A DNA stretch of 60,863 bases, from NCBI RefSeq assembly GCF_002094855.1, contig NZ_ARYN01000021.1, positions 1 to 60,863 of the forward strand. Direction: 5' to 3'. Below, piece by piece: positions 19,053 to 27,422 of the stretch (the stretch's first letter is position 1; every line of letters begins with the position of its first letter). A program made the translations under genes and the position numbers. Source of the stretch: Zunongwangia atlantica 22II14-10F7 (lineage in GTDB: Bacteria; Bacteroidota; Bacteroidia; Flavobacteriales; Flavobacteriaceae). The notes below the pieces were generated by a model that saw only the letters and a program-made list of their open reading frames with translations, was not told the origin of the DNA and did not search any database.

Positions 19053-19077
19053 TTTTATATTTTTTGTGCGGAAAGAG

Positions 19078-19097
19078 AAGAAGCCTTAGGGCTTCTT
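19078..19097. terminator. Bidirectional intrinsic terminator
   Basis: An 8-bp stem AAGAAGCC/GGCTTCTT with a 4-nt loop and a long T run on the plus side. It lies between the convergent carbonic anhydrase and CvpA genes. Confidence 0.88.
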
Positions 19098-19105
19098 TTT
19101 TTGTT

Positions 19106-19648
19106 TTATAAATCGTCGTTTTCTGGCTCTTCTGTGTTTTCAGGATTCCAGATATCGCGCTCTTTCGCTTCTTTTAGTATAGTAGGTAAAATTGTTGGGG
19201 CAATAATTGCAACGGGCCGGTAAAGTACAGATTCCTCTATAGTTTGGTCTTCAACGATATCAATTTGCTCTTCTGTAGCTTTAAAAAACATAATTACCAC
19301 ACTTGCTAAAAATGCAAGCTTTAAAAGGCCAAAAGCGCCTCCCAGTATTTTATTTACCATTCCTAATGCGGCAAGATTAGCCACTTTGGTAAGAAATTTT
19401 CCGGCTAAGGTGACTAAAAACAAAATGAGAATAAAGGTGATTGCAAATGCAAACAGATTGGTCGCACCTTCATCCCAGTTAACATACTTTGCTAAAAAAT
19501 CACTTAAAATATGGCTAAAATAGATGGCGCCATAGATCCCCGCAATTAAACCAACAAGTGCGGCAATTTCAGCAAAAAGTCCGCGAAAAAAACCACGTAT
19601 TAATCCGTATAATAAAACAATTCCCAGAATGATATCGATGGTGTTCAT
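19106..19648 (-). CDS. cvpA: CvpA family membrane protein
   Basis: A 180-residue protein with four hydrophobic segments in the first 125 residues and the CvpA-typical start (IDIILGIVLLYGLIRGFFRG). The tail is acidic. In enterobacteria CvpA is needed for colicin V production and bile tolerance; the molecular function is unclear. The minus-strand neighbour upstream is the RDD protein, 31 bp away. Confidence 0.87.
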   Translation of the reverse strand: MNTIDIILGIVLLYGLIRGFFRGLFAEIAALVGLIAGIYGAIYFSHILSDFLAKYVNWDEGATNLFAFAITFILILFLVTLAGKFLTKVANLAALGMVNKILGGAFGLLKLAFLASVVIMFFKATEEQIDIVEDQTIEESVLYRPVAIIAPTILPTILKEAKERDIWNPENTEEPENDDL

Positions 19649-19679
19649 GTGCTTTTATTTGGTCTATTGGTAAATTGTT

Positions 19680-20117
19680 TTAATATTTTGTTACAGTTGT
19701 TTTCGCCCAAATATCACCCAGTCTTTGATTTTTATCTGAAGTTTTTATAACCACGATAGCAATTAACCCGAAAAAGAACATATCTATTGGGTCTAAGAGA
19801 TGCCTTTTTAAAGACTGCCCAAAACTTATTTTATTAGCATAGCCAGACAATGTTATAGGTTTTAAACTAACAATAGAATTGCCAACGGTAGCACCAAACC
19901 AGTTTTCCAGGCAAACAATAAATAGGAACCAGAATAGTACGGGGATTAAAGCAGGCAAGCCGTTTAGATGATAAGTATAATCGTCATCTTGTGTGCCTAA
20001 AGTAAAAACAAGCAAAAAAGTAATTAAGTATACTATGCTATAATCGATAAAACCGGCTAAATATCTTCTGCCAATATATTTAGGTTTTGTTTCTTGAAGG
20101 GCTTCAAAATCTTGCAT
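19680..20117 (-). CDS. RDD family membrane protein
   Basis: A 145-residue protein with three hydrophobic segments and the features of the RDD family: an Arg/Asp pair near the first helix (YLAGFIDYS) and a GNSIVSLKP-type loop. Function unknown; some RDD proteins have been linked to ion exchange. Probably co-transcribed with cvpA downstream, and divergent from the small gene starting at 20174. Confidence 0.83.
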   Translation of the reverse strand: MQDFEALQETKPKYIGRRYLAGFIDYSIVYLITFLLVFTLGTQDDDYTYHLNGLPALIPVLFWFLFIVCLENWFGATVGNSIVSLKPITLSGYANKISFGQSLKRHLLDPIDMFFFGLIAIVVIKTSDKNQRLGDIWAKTTVTKY

Positions 20118-20173
20118 GTTAAGGATATCTAATCAAATATAAATAATTTGCTTGCAAAACCTATATTTGCAGC

Positions 20174-20530
20174 ATGGCAAGAGACGAAAAATTAAAAGAG
20201 CGCTGGGAAGACCTTCAGCAAAAATTAGCAAATCAATTTGCTGATGGTGAGGTAATGGAATTAGATGCCGTGATCTATATGATTGGTGTGCAGGAATTGG
20301 GACAATTGCACCGAAGATTTAAAAAAGATCAAAAAGTAGATTTAATGCATATTGCTATTTGCAGGCTATTGGAGCCTTATGGTTATTATGAGTTCGATTA
20401 TTTTGATGATGATGGCTGGCCACATTATAAAGTTTTAGAGCAGCTTCCTAATCTAAAAGCCGGTGAGCAAAGTGTTTTAATGAAAGAAGCTATTGTACAG
20501 TATTTTCTTGAAAAAGAATATATTTCTTAA
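20174..20530 (+). CDS. Conserved hypothetical protein (118 aa)
   Basis: A 118-residue soluble, acidic protein (DEKLKERWEDLQQKLANQF at the start; YYEFDYFDDDGWPHYK near residues 75-90). I do not recognise a characterised family. Its stop codon abuts the next gene's ATG, so it is translationally coupled to the ceramidase-like membrane protein. Confidence 0.75.
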   Translation: MARDEKLKERWEDLQQKLANQFADGEVMELDAVIYMIGVQELGQLHRRFKKDQKVDLMHIAICRLLEPYGYYEFDYFDDDGWPHYKVLEQLPNLKAGEQSVLMKEAIVQYFLEKEYIS

Positions 20531-21223
20531 ATGAACGCATTGCTGTTTTTGGCTGAATTTCCCAATGATTCTGGGCCAGTTTATACTGAAACGGTACAGG
20601 GAAGATTTCCGGTAGAACCTTTTAATACCTTCAGTAATCTTTTCTTTTTAGCGATAGTGATTTACTTTTCTTATCGCGTTTATAAAAATTACAAAGCACA
20701 GTTGTTTTTAAGCTTTGCTTTACCCATATTATTTATAGGCTGGCTTGGCGGAACCATTTATCACGCCACCAGAAGTCACGAAATCTGGCTGTTAATGGAT
20801 TGGGTTCCTATCGATATTTTATGTATAGTGGCTTCACTTTATTTTGCTTCTAAAGCCAGTGCTAAAAAAAGGCAGGTTGTTGGTTTAATGATTTTGGTGC
20901 TTTTGCTGGTTTTGGGCGTACGTTTTATTCCGTTTAGAACTCATGGGCAAACCTACTCGTACATCGCAACAGCTATAGGTTTGTTGCTGCCTATAGGTAT
21001 TCATATCTATCAAACCAGATTTAAACATTCTAAATTTATGGCTTTTGCCGTGCTTAGTTTTGCGGTGGCGATAAGTTTTAGGGCTTTAGATAGGTATATT
21101 CATTTTTATATGGGAACACATTGGTTGTGGCATAGCTTTGGTGCTTTTTCAGTGTTCTTTTTAATGAAGTATATTTTTCATGATGCCAAAACTTCACAGC
21201 TTTTAAATCCAGACTTTAAATAA
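20531..21223 (+). CDS. Alkaline-ceramidase-like (CREST superfamily) membrane protein
   Basis: A 230-residue protein with about seven hydrophobic segments. Several blocks line up with human alkaline ceramidase ACER3: E29-x2-N-T-x-S-N (ACER3 has EFWNTVSN), H78-x-T-x3-E-I-x-L-L-M-D90-x-V-P (ACER3 HMTLKYEMQLLDELP), and H197-x3-H201 (ACER3 HAWWH). These cover the zinc-binding His and Asp positions of the superfamily. The Ser four residues before the first His is replaced by Gly, with Thr75 nearby. Family assignment is good; whether it hydrolyses ceramide or another amide lipid is not known. Confidence 0.75.
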   Translation: MNALLFLAEFPNDSGPVYTETVQGRFPVEPFNTFSNLFFLAIVIYFSYRVYKNYKAQLFLSFALPILFIGWLGGTIYHATRSHEIWLLMDWVPIDILCIVASLYFASKASAKKRQVVGLMILVLLLVLGVRFIPFRTHGQTYSYIATAIGLLLPIGIHIYQTRFKHSKFMAFAVLSFAVAISFRALDRYIHFYMGTHWLWHSFGAFSVFFLMKYIFHDAKTSQLLNPDFK

Positions 21224-21312
21224 GTCTTTTTCTGCATTTGGTTTTATCGGTTTTTAATAAGGACTATGGGCGTAAATTTTTATAAATTTGCCTCCTTATA
21301 AGAATTGTATCT

Positions 21313-22332
21313 ATGATTGATAAGATTAAGGAGCATATTGCTGATGTTAAAGCGTTTAAAGCTTCAACAAAAGAGGAGATCGAAAATTTCAGAATAAAAT
21401 ATCTTGGTAAAAAAGGTATTCTTAATGGCTTTTTTGCTGAATTTAAGAATGTTCCTAACGAACAAAAAAAAGATTTTGGGCAAACAATAAACGAACTTAA
21501 AACTTCTGCGCAGGTAAAAGTAGATGAGTTAAAAGAACAATTAGAAAGCCTGGAAGAGGAAAAAGGAATTTACGGAGATCTTTCGCGCCCATCTGAGCCG
21601 CTTGAGATTGGTTCTCGTCATCCTATTTCTATAGTTAAAAATCAAATCATAGAGATTTTCTCTAATATTGGCTTTAATGTTTCTGAAGGACCAGAAATCG
21701 AGGACGACTGGCATAACTTTACCGCATTAAACTTACCAGAATATCACCCGGCAAGAGATATGCAGGATACGTTTTTTATTCAAACAGATCCTGATATTTT
21801 GCTAAGAACCCACACGTCTTCTGTGCAGGTTAGATATATGGAAGGTAATAAGCCACCAATTAGAACAATTTCTCCTGGAAGAGTTTTTAGAAATGAAGCT
21901 ATTTCTGCACGTTCTCACTGTATCTTTCATCAGGTAGAAGGTTTATATATCGATAAAGACGTTTCGTTTGCAGATCTTAAGCAAACACTTTTATATTTTA
22001 CTAAACAGCTTTTTGGAAAGTCTAAGATTAGATTAAGACCATCTTATTTCCCGTTTACCGAGCCAAGTGCCGAGGTTGATATTTATTGGGGATTAGAAAC
22101 AGAAACCGATTATCGAATTACCAAAGGAACGGGTTGGTTAGAGATTATGGGCTGCGGAATGGTAGATCCTAACGTGCTTAAAAATTGCGGTATCGATCCA
22201 AAAGAATATTCTGGTTTTGCATTTGGGATGGGAATAGAACGTATTGCCATGTTGCTTTACCAAATTGGTGATATTCGTATGTTTTATGAAAACGACGTGC
22301 GATTCTTAGAGCAGTTTAAATCTTCCATTTAA
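21313..22332 (+). CDS. pheS: Phenylalanine--tRNA ligase alpha subunit
   Basis: A 339-residue class II aminoacyl-tRNA synthetase subunit. It has an N-terminal coiled-coil (about 1-90) that contacts tRNA, then the catalytic core with motif 2 ([18 protein letters not shown]) and motif 3 ([16 protein letters not shown]). It forms an alpha2beta2 enzyme with PheT, which is not in this window. Length and motifs are normal. Confidence 0.96.
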   Translation: MIDKIKEHIADVKAFKASTKEEIENFRIKYLGKKGILNGFFAEFKNVPNEQKKDFGQTINELKTSAQVKVDELKEQLESLEEEKGIYGDLSRPSEPLEIGSRHPISIVKNQIIEIFSNIGFNVSEGPEIEDDWHNFTALNLPEYHPARDMQDTFFIQTDPDILLRTHTSSVQVRYMEGNKPPIRTISPGRVFRNEAISARSHCIFHQVEGLYIDKDVSFADLKQTLLYFTKQLFGKSKIRLRPSYFPFTEPSAEVDIYWGLETETDYRITKGTGWLEIMGCGMVDPNVLKNCGIDPKEYSGFAFGMGIERIAMLLYQIGDIRMFYENDVRFLEQFKSSI

Positions 22333-22411
22333 TCCTGAATAAGGATTTTATGAATTTGTTGAGAGAAGTCTAGCGGTAAAACTACGATCTTAACAACAAA
22401 AAGAATAGGTT

Positions 22412-22594
22412 ATGAAAAAATCTGGTTTCATTATTCTGGCTGTTGTAATTTTAGGTGTTGCGGCTTATCTGGCAATTGCTGTTTTAAAAATTACCATTGG
22501 TTTAATTGTATTGGCCATTGCAGCCGTTGTGCTGTTTGTACTTTGGCATATGATTAAACATAAATGGGAGAAAAAGTTTGAAAACGAATCTTAA
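22412..22594 (+). CDS. Small two-helix membrane protein
   Basis: A 60-residue protein made almost wholly of two hydrophobic helices (about 5-24 and 27-47) and a basic C-terminal tail. No family recognised. It lies 79 bp after pheS and 12 bp before the next small gene, so may share a transcript with it. Confidence 0.6.
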   Translation: MKKSGFIILAVVILGVAAYLAIAVLKITIGLIVLAIAAVVLFVLWHMIKHKWEKKFENES

Positions 22595-22606
22595 AAAGAT
22601 CGAATT

Positions 22607-23002
22607 TTGAGAAAGGATATAGAAGTTCCTAAGGTTGAAAAAGTTCACGTAGCTGCCGTTAGAGAGTTTAATAAAGATTTTAGGGTAGACGAGTGGAACA
22701 CGTATATTATCAACAATAAAAATGTTTCTATAGAAATGATACTTATCGTAGCTAAAGGTTATGATGGAACAAAAGAAACATCGGTAATGCGCCACAAGTT
22801 GGAGAAATTACCACCACATTCTTTCGCGAAGATCGAGTTTATTCAGGATGAAGTTCTTGGGCTTAATAACGAATATCAGGTAACTTTTTTTGCTGAAAAC
22901 AAGATGTTCGAGAAAGCATTTGTATTTAAGAAGAATAGCGTTAACGAAGCAAATAAAAAAGAACTGCCTATTATTCCCAAATTGGGCATTTTAGCCGAAT
23001 AA
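22607..23002 (+). CDS. Conserved hypothetical protein (TTG start)
   Basis: A 131-residue soluble protein, mixed alpha/beta in composition, with no recognised family. The only upstream start in frame is a TTG at 22607; the first ATG would remove a third of the protein, including well-formed coding sequence, so TTG is chosen. It ends just before an interspersed repeat and a strong terminator. Confidence 0.65.
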   Translation: MRKDIEVPKVEKVHVAAVREFNKDFRVDEWNTYIINNKNVSIEMILIVAKGYDGTKETSVMRHKLEKLPPHSFAKIEFIQDEVLGLNNEYQVTFFAENKMFEKAFVFKKNSVNEANKKELPIIPKLGILAE

Positions 23003-23010
23003 TTTTAAAT

Positions 23011-23105
23011 AAACTACCTCGGGGCAAGCCATCGAGGCATTCGTTGGAAACAAATTTTTAATTTCGAGGCAAGCCTCTGGGTATTATACCCTTTGGCGAT
23101 GCCAA
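23011..23105 (+). repeat. Interspersed ~94-bp intergenic repeat, copy 1
   Basis: This stretch is about 85% identical to the reverse complement of 41573-41666. It contains two copies of a GAGGCAAGCC-like unit, and a CCTCG-N11-CGAGG inverted pair at its left end. It begins 8 bases after a stop codon and ends beside a terminator. The size and intergenic placement suggest a non-autonomous REP- or MITE-like element; no transposase is nearby. Confidence 0.75.
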
Positions 23106-23110
23106 TAAAA

Positions 23111-23132
23111 AAGCCTCTGGAAACAGAGGCTT
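23111..23132. terminator. Bidirectional intrinsic terminator
   Basis: A 9-bp perfect stem AAGCCTCTG/CAGAGGCTT closed by a GAAA tetraloop, with T-rich flanks on both strands. It lies between the convergent hypothetical gene and the LVIVD lipoprotein gene. Confidence 0.9.
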
Positions 23133-23158
23133 TTTTGATATTATATTTTCAGTATAAC

Positions 23159-24826
23159 TTACTGAAGTTTATTAGAGGTATCGTTATAAGTTCCAATAAC
23201 GGTACTCCCACTATTTTGTCTAACAGTTCCAAAAACATGGATGCTGGAATCTTCTCCAACAAATTCTAAAGTAGCACCGCTATTCAGGTTCAGGTTACCA
23301 TAAACAGTAAGGCTTCCTTCAATTCTTAGTACAGAACCACTGTTAATGTTTAAATCATGATTTCTGCCATAGGTTCCTACGGCCATTGCGCCTCTCATAT
23401 TAAATTCTCCCTGGCTGTTGATGTTTGCACCGTTCTGAATGTTTATCGATCCACAGAAAGTGAAATCTCCACCAACGTTTAGGTTCTTAAGTGTTGCAGA
23501 ACCACGATAAGCTAAAACTTCGTTGCTGTTTACATTTAGATTAGAACGCCCGGTATAAACATCGTAAGATTCACATTCGGCAAAGTTTTCGTTTACTTCT
23601 GGTTGGCTTATTTTTATGATTCTTAATCCGCCAGTTCCAGAGGCAACAAATATATATTCACCATCAGATTGAATGTAATTAGAAGATCCTTCTAAATCTA
23701 CAACACCTTCTTCAACTAAAGTATTGTTCTCATCTAGTTTAGCGATACCAAAACCAGCTCCACCATTAGCCATTAAAATAAAATCTCCGGCAATAGAAAC
23801 TGCATTCGTTACAACATCTTCATCATCATATTCTGCTTCAGGAAGAATCTGAATGTCTAACTGCTGCAATGCATTTCCAGAATTACTATCATAAATTCCT
23901 ACACCATTACTACCTTCAGAAACCAAAATCGCCTGATCTTTAAAGGCAATAGTACGTTTCGATTCGCTCGCTAAATTAGGAGTGCTAATATTGTTTAAAA
24001 CCGAAAGATCGTTAGGATTATACATTGCAAGACCTTCACTACCACTTAGTACGGCAATTTTATTGTCTCCATAAGCGATCGATCTAAGATCTGGTATAGT
24101 TTGCTCCTGGATAGTTTCTAAACTAGCTGCGTCGTAAAGACCTAAAACACCTGTCGCGCCACTTACTCCAATAATTCTGTCATTAAAACCTGCAATATCA
24201 ACAGCTACATTTCCTTCAATAGATTTTAATTGAAAGTCCTGTAAAAAATTTCCTTCAGAAACACTAACGTAACCTATGTTCGCGCGATATTCAAGATTTA
24301 AAAGTTCATCGGTATTTACTGCGGAAGCAAAATATAATCTCCCATTATTAAAATAAGCTGAAGTAAAATCTACGATATCTGAAGTTACTCGGCTTTCAAC
24401 AAAAGGATTGGTTTTATCTGTAATATTAATAATATCGATACCGCCAAGATAAGCTTCACCTTCCATCATGTAAGTTACATAGGCATAATTCCCGTCGATC
24501 TTTACGTGGCTTGCTCTAAGTGTAGTTCCATCTACAACCGGAGGATCTACGGTTGCGATCTGCTCTAAAGCAATATCACTTACTTGTGGATCTTCGTCTT
24601 CTACAGCTTGTCTGGTAAGACTGGCTCTATTGCTGGCGGTGATCGAAGAAATACTTAGAACACCGGCTCCGTTTCTGCTTAAAACGCTTTCTAATTCGCT
24701 TTCGTCATTGTTAATTTCGAAGTTTTGCTGAGTGTATTCGTTCTCATCAAAATCGTCGTTACTGTCACTACATGCGATTGCAAGGAAAGACAAGATTATC
24801 GATCCTGCTAGTAATTTTTTGCTCAT
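23159..24826 (-). CDS. LVIVD-repeat beta-propeller lipoprotein
   Basis: A 555-residue protein. The signal peptide ends in a lipobox (LAIAC, Cys19) followed by an acidic SDSNDD stretch typical of surface-exposed flavobacterial lipoproteins. Residues about 100-410 form repeated blade-like units (for example GGIDIINITDKTNPF and GGLRIIKIS), consistent with LVIVD repeats of a beta-propeller. The last ~130 residues are Asn/Gly/Ser-rich with regularly spaced short strands, suggesting a beta-helix or beta-roll. Function unknown; a binding or adhesion role is possible. Confidence 0.8.
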   Translation of the reverse strand: MSKKLLAGSIILSFLAIACSDSNDDFDENEYTQQNFEINNDESELESVLSRNGAGVLSISSITASNRASLTRQAVEDEDPQVSDIALEQIATVDPPVVDGTTLRASHVKIDGNYAYVTYMMEGEAYLGGIDIINITDKTNPFVESRVTSDIVDFTSAYFNNGRLYFASAVNTDELLNLEYRANIGYVSVSEGNFLQDFQLKSIEGNVAVDIAGFNDRIIGVSGATGVLGLYDAASLETIQEQTIPDLRSIAYGDNKIAVLSGSEGLAMYNPNDLSVLNNISTPNLASESKRTIAFKDQAILVSEGSNGVGIYDSNSGNALQQLDIQILPEAEYDDEDVVTNAVSIAGDFILMANGGAGFGIAKLDENNTLVEEGVVDLEGSSNYIQSDGEYIFVASGTGGLRIIKISQPEVNENFAECESYDVYTGRSNLNVNSNEVLAYRGSATLKNLNVGGDFTFCGSINIQNGANINSQGEFNMRGAMAVGTYGRNHDLNINSGSVLRIEGSLTVYGNLNLNSGATLEFVGEDSSIHVFGTVRQNSGSTVIGTYNDTSNKLQ

Positions 24827-24917
24827 AGGGGCTTGTTAAATTTTGGGCAAAAGTAATCAAAATCAGAGTTTATACATTTTAAACCTCGATTATTTCAGGT
24901 TAGACTTTTGTTAAAAA

Positions 24918-24937
24918 AAGGAGATTTTTGCCTCCTT
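24918..24937 (-). terminator. Intrinsic terminator of gpsA
   Basis: On the minus strand AAGGAG, an 8-nt loop and CTCCTT are followed by a run of seven T. The first stem arm overlaps the gpsA stop codon. Confidence 0.8.
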
Positions 24938-25931
24938 AATCTAACTTATCTGCAAGTTTTTTGAATGTTTTCTTAGGGTTTTTTCCTTCATAAAGAATCG
25001 CGTAAACCGCATTGATAATGGGTGTTTTTGCCTTACGTTCTTTATTGATCTTGTAAGCACTGTCTGTAGCATAATAACCTTCAGCGATCATACTCATTTC
25101 CATTTGTGCACTCTTTACGGTGTAACCTTTCCCAATCATATTCCCAAACATTCTATTTCTACTAAACACAGAATATCCGGTAACTAAAAGGTCACCTAAA
25201 TAAGCAGAATCGTTGATGTTTCGTTTCATTTTGTGTACTTTTTTAATGAATTTTTTCATCTCGCGAATCGCGTTACTCATTAATACACTCTGAAAGTTAT
25301 CACCATAACCAAGACCATGTGCAATTCCGGCAGCAATAGCATAAATATTTTTAAGAACCGCAGCATATTCGGTTCCTACGATGTCATCACTGGTTTTGGT
25401 TTTTATATAATCGCTGGATAGAAAACCGGCTAGCATTTTAGCTTTTTCCTCGTCGCTACAAGCAATCGTTAAATACGAAAGGCGCTCTAGCGCTACCTCT
25501 TCGGCATGACAAGGCCCGGTAATTACACCAATATTTTCAAAATCGATATTGTAGAATTTATTGAAGTGTTCTCCAACAATCAAACTACTTTCTGGAACGA
25601 TACCTTTTATTGCTGAAAAGATCGTTTTGCCTTCCAGAGATTCGGTAAGATTATCTAATTCAGATTTTAAAAAGGCAGATGGAATTGCAAAGATCAGAAT
25701 ATCTGCAGCGCTAACAATTTCATTAATGTCATTGCTAAGATGTAGCTGATTAATGTCAAATTCTACATCACTAAGATAATTAGGATTATGCTCGTGCCTT
25801 TTTAAATGCTCTACAGCATAAACACTTCTCATGTACCAATGTACCTTTTCGATATTTTCGGTAAGCATTTTTACGATAGCAGTTGCCCAGCTACCGCCGC
25901 CAATAACAGCTATATTAGGAGTTGTACTCAT
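24936..25931 (-). CDS. gpsA: NAD(P)H-dependent glycerol-3-phosphate dehydrogenase
   Basis: A 331-residue enzyme. The Rossmann motif GGGSWATA is at 11-18, with the substrate-binding segment GTEYAAVLKNIYAIAAGIAHG (catalytic Lys in VLKN). It reduces dihydroxyacetone phosphate to sn-glycerol 3-phosphate for phospholipid synthesis. Monocistronic on the minus strand, with a terminator overlapping its stop and a likely -7 element just upstream. Confidence 0.95.
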   Translation of the reverse strand: MSTTPNIAVIGGGSWATAIVKMLTENIEKVHWYMRSVYAVEHLKRHEHNPNYLSDVEFDINQLHLSNDINEIVSAADILIFAIPSAFLKSELDNLTESLEGKTIFSAIKGIVPESSLIVGEHFNKFYNIDFENIGVITGPCHAEEVALERLSYLTIACSDEEKAKMLAGFLSSDYIKTKTSDDIVGTEYAAVLKNIYAIAAGIAHGLGYGDNFQSVLMSNAIREMKKFIKKVHKMKRNINDSAYLGDLLVTGYSVFSRNRMFGNMIGKGYTVKSAQMEMSMIAEGYYATDSAYKINKERKAKTPIINAVYAILYEGKNPKKTFKKLADKLD

Positions 25932-25955
25932 TTGTTTGGTTTGTTATGCGTACTA

Positions 25956-25963
25956 CAAAAATA
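25956..25963 (-). promoter_or_regulatory. Likely -7 element of the gpsA promoter
   Basis: TATTTTTG on the minus strand matches the Bacteroidota TAnnTTTG element, about 25 bases before the gpsA start. No good -33 TTG is seen at the expected distance. Confidence 0.4.
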
Positions 25964-26234
25964 AAGATTAAATAGGGCTTTAAAATTTCTAGGGAAGTTA
26001 ACCGTCTAAGTATGGCAAAAATTTAACACAAAATAGCTATCCTTAAAGACAATCTTAATAGAAAAACTCACGTTATCCATTTATTCTTCTCCTAACCAGG
26101 GAAGATTTTCTTAGTTTTTTTGGTTGGTTATTTAGTTTGAAAACCGCTTTGTTTTAGAGATACAGGGCGGTTTTTTAATTGAAACAATAGTATATTCCAG
26201 TAGCGAATCGCTTCTAAATTTTAATTTCTTTTGG
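25964..26234 (+). other. Intergenic stretch with a plus-strand terminator-like hairpin (26140-26174)
   Basis: No protein gene is seen between gpsA and nadD. An 8-bp stem AAAACCGC (26140-26147) / GCGGTTTT (26167-26174) followed by T6 reads as an intrinsic terminator on the plus strand, although no plus-strand gene precedes it. On the minus strand it may end the nadD transcript, but the T run there is poorer. Confidence 0.5.
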
Positions 26235-26819
26235 CTATTTATAAAAATTGTTATGAAGAACGTAATCCCAAACTTTAGGTGGTAACATAGGTTTTATAAA
26301 CTTGCCTTCTTTTATCGAATCTCGAATAAATGTTGCTGAAATTTCTATAACCGGAGCGTCTACTCTAGTGATCTTTGGATGATCTTTAAATTGATTTTCT
26401 ACCCTTCCGCCAGATTTCCTTGGATATACATACAACGAATGATTTTCTAAAATTACCTCATAATTTTTCCATTTATGAAAGCTCTTTAGATTGTCTTCAC
26501 CCATGATAAGACAAAATTCGTTGGTTGGAAATTTTTCCTGAAGATGGGCCAAGGTTTTTATTGTGTAATTTGGTTGCTCTAATCTAAACTCTACATCGCT
26601 GGGTTGTAAATGTTCAAATTCTTCACAGGCCATAAACACCATATCCAGGCGATGATGGTTATTTAAAAGCGTACTTTTCTTTTTATGTGGGTTATGCGGA
26701 GTAACCACCAGCCAAACTTCATCAAGATCTGAAAATTCAGCCATGTGATTCGCAATAATCAAATGCCCAATATGGATAGGGTTAAACGTTCCAAAAAAAA
26801 GTCCGATCTTTTTATTCAT
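26235..26819 (-). CDS. nadD: Nicotinate-nucleotide adenylyltransferase
   Basis: A 194-residue nucleotidyltransferase. GTFNPIHIGH at 10-19 holds the HIGH-type nucleotide-binding motif, and ISATFIRDSIKEGK near the C-terminus is the matching ISSTxIR motif. It converts nicotinate mononucleotide and ATP to deamido-NAD in NAD synthesis. One base separates it from gmk upstream; it is the last gene of the yicC-gmk-nadD operon. Confidence 0.94.
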   Translation of the reverse strand: MNKKIGLFFGTFNPIHIGHLIIANHMAEFSDLDEVWLVVTPHNPHKKKSTLLNNHHRLDMVFMACEEFEHLQPSDVEFRLEQPNYTIKTLAHLQEKFPTNEFCLIMGEDNLKSFHKWKNYEVILENHSLYVYPRKSGGRVENQFKDHPKITRVDAPVIEISATFIRDSIKEGKFIKPMLPPKVWDYVLHNNFYK

Positions 26820-26820
26820 C

Positions 26821-27393
26821 TTACGTTTTTATAAAATCTGAAACTAGATTATAAGCTTCTTCTAAAGCAACGTCCAGATCGTTATTTTCAATAATAAAAT
26901 CAAATTGCGGTGCGGTGGCAAGTTCGATACTCGCTTTAGCAACACGCATATTAATTTTATCCATCGATTCGGTTTTGCGCTTTTTTAACCTAATCTTTAG
27001 TTCTTCGATACTTGGTGGTTTTACAAAAACAGCAAGTGTCTTTTCAGGATAGATTTTTTTAATATCTAATCCGCCAACCACGTCGATATCAAAAATAACA
27101 TGCTTTCCTTCTGCCCAAATTCGCTCTACTTCAGCTTTTAAAGTTCCGTAGAAATTATCACGATAAACTTCTTCCCATTCCAGAAATTCGTCGTTTTTGA
27201 TCTTCTTTTTAAAATCTTCTAAAGACAAAAAGTAATAATCCTTTCCATCAACTTCGTTAGGGCGAGGATCACGAGACGTTGCCGAAATCGAAAAATCCAG
27301 CTTTAATTCGTCCTGTTTTAAAAGATGTCTTACAATAGTGGTTTTCCCTGAACCAGACGGAGCTGAAAATACGATTAGCTTCCCTTCTTTCAT
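26821..27393 (-). CDS. gmk: Guanylate kinase
   Basis: A 190-residue kinase with P-loop APSGSGKTT at 11-19 and the GMP-binding region SATSRDPRPNEVDGKDYYFL. It phosphorylates GMP to GDP. It lies between yicC (29 bp upstream) and nadD (1 bp downstream), an order common in Bacteroidota. Confidence 0.95.
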   Translation of the reverse strand: MKEGKLIVFSAPSGSGKTTIVRHLLKQDELKLDFSISATSRDPRPNEVDGKDYYFLSLEDFKKKIKNDEFLEWEEVYRDNFYGTLKAEVERIWAEGKHVIFDIDVVGGLDIKKIYPEKTLAVFVKPPSIEELKIRLKKRKTESMDKINMRVAKASIELATAPQFDFIIENNDLDVALEEAYNLVSDFIKT

Positions 27394-27422
27394 GGTGCTT
27401 TGCTTTAATTTGGGTTAAATTC

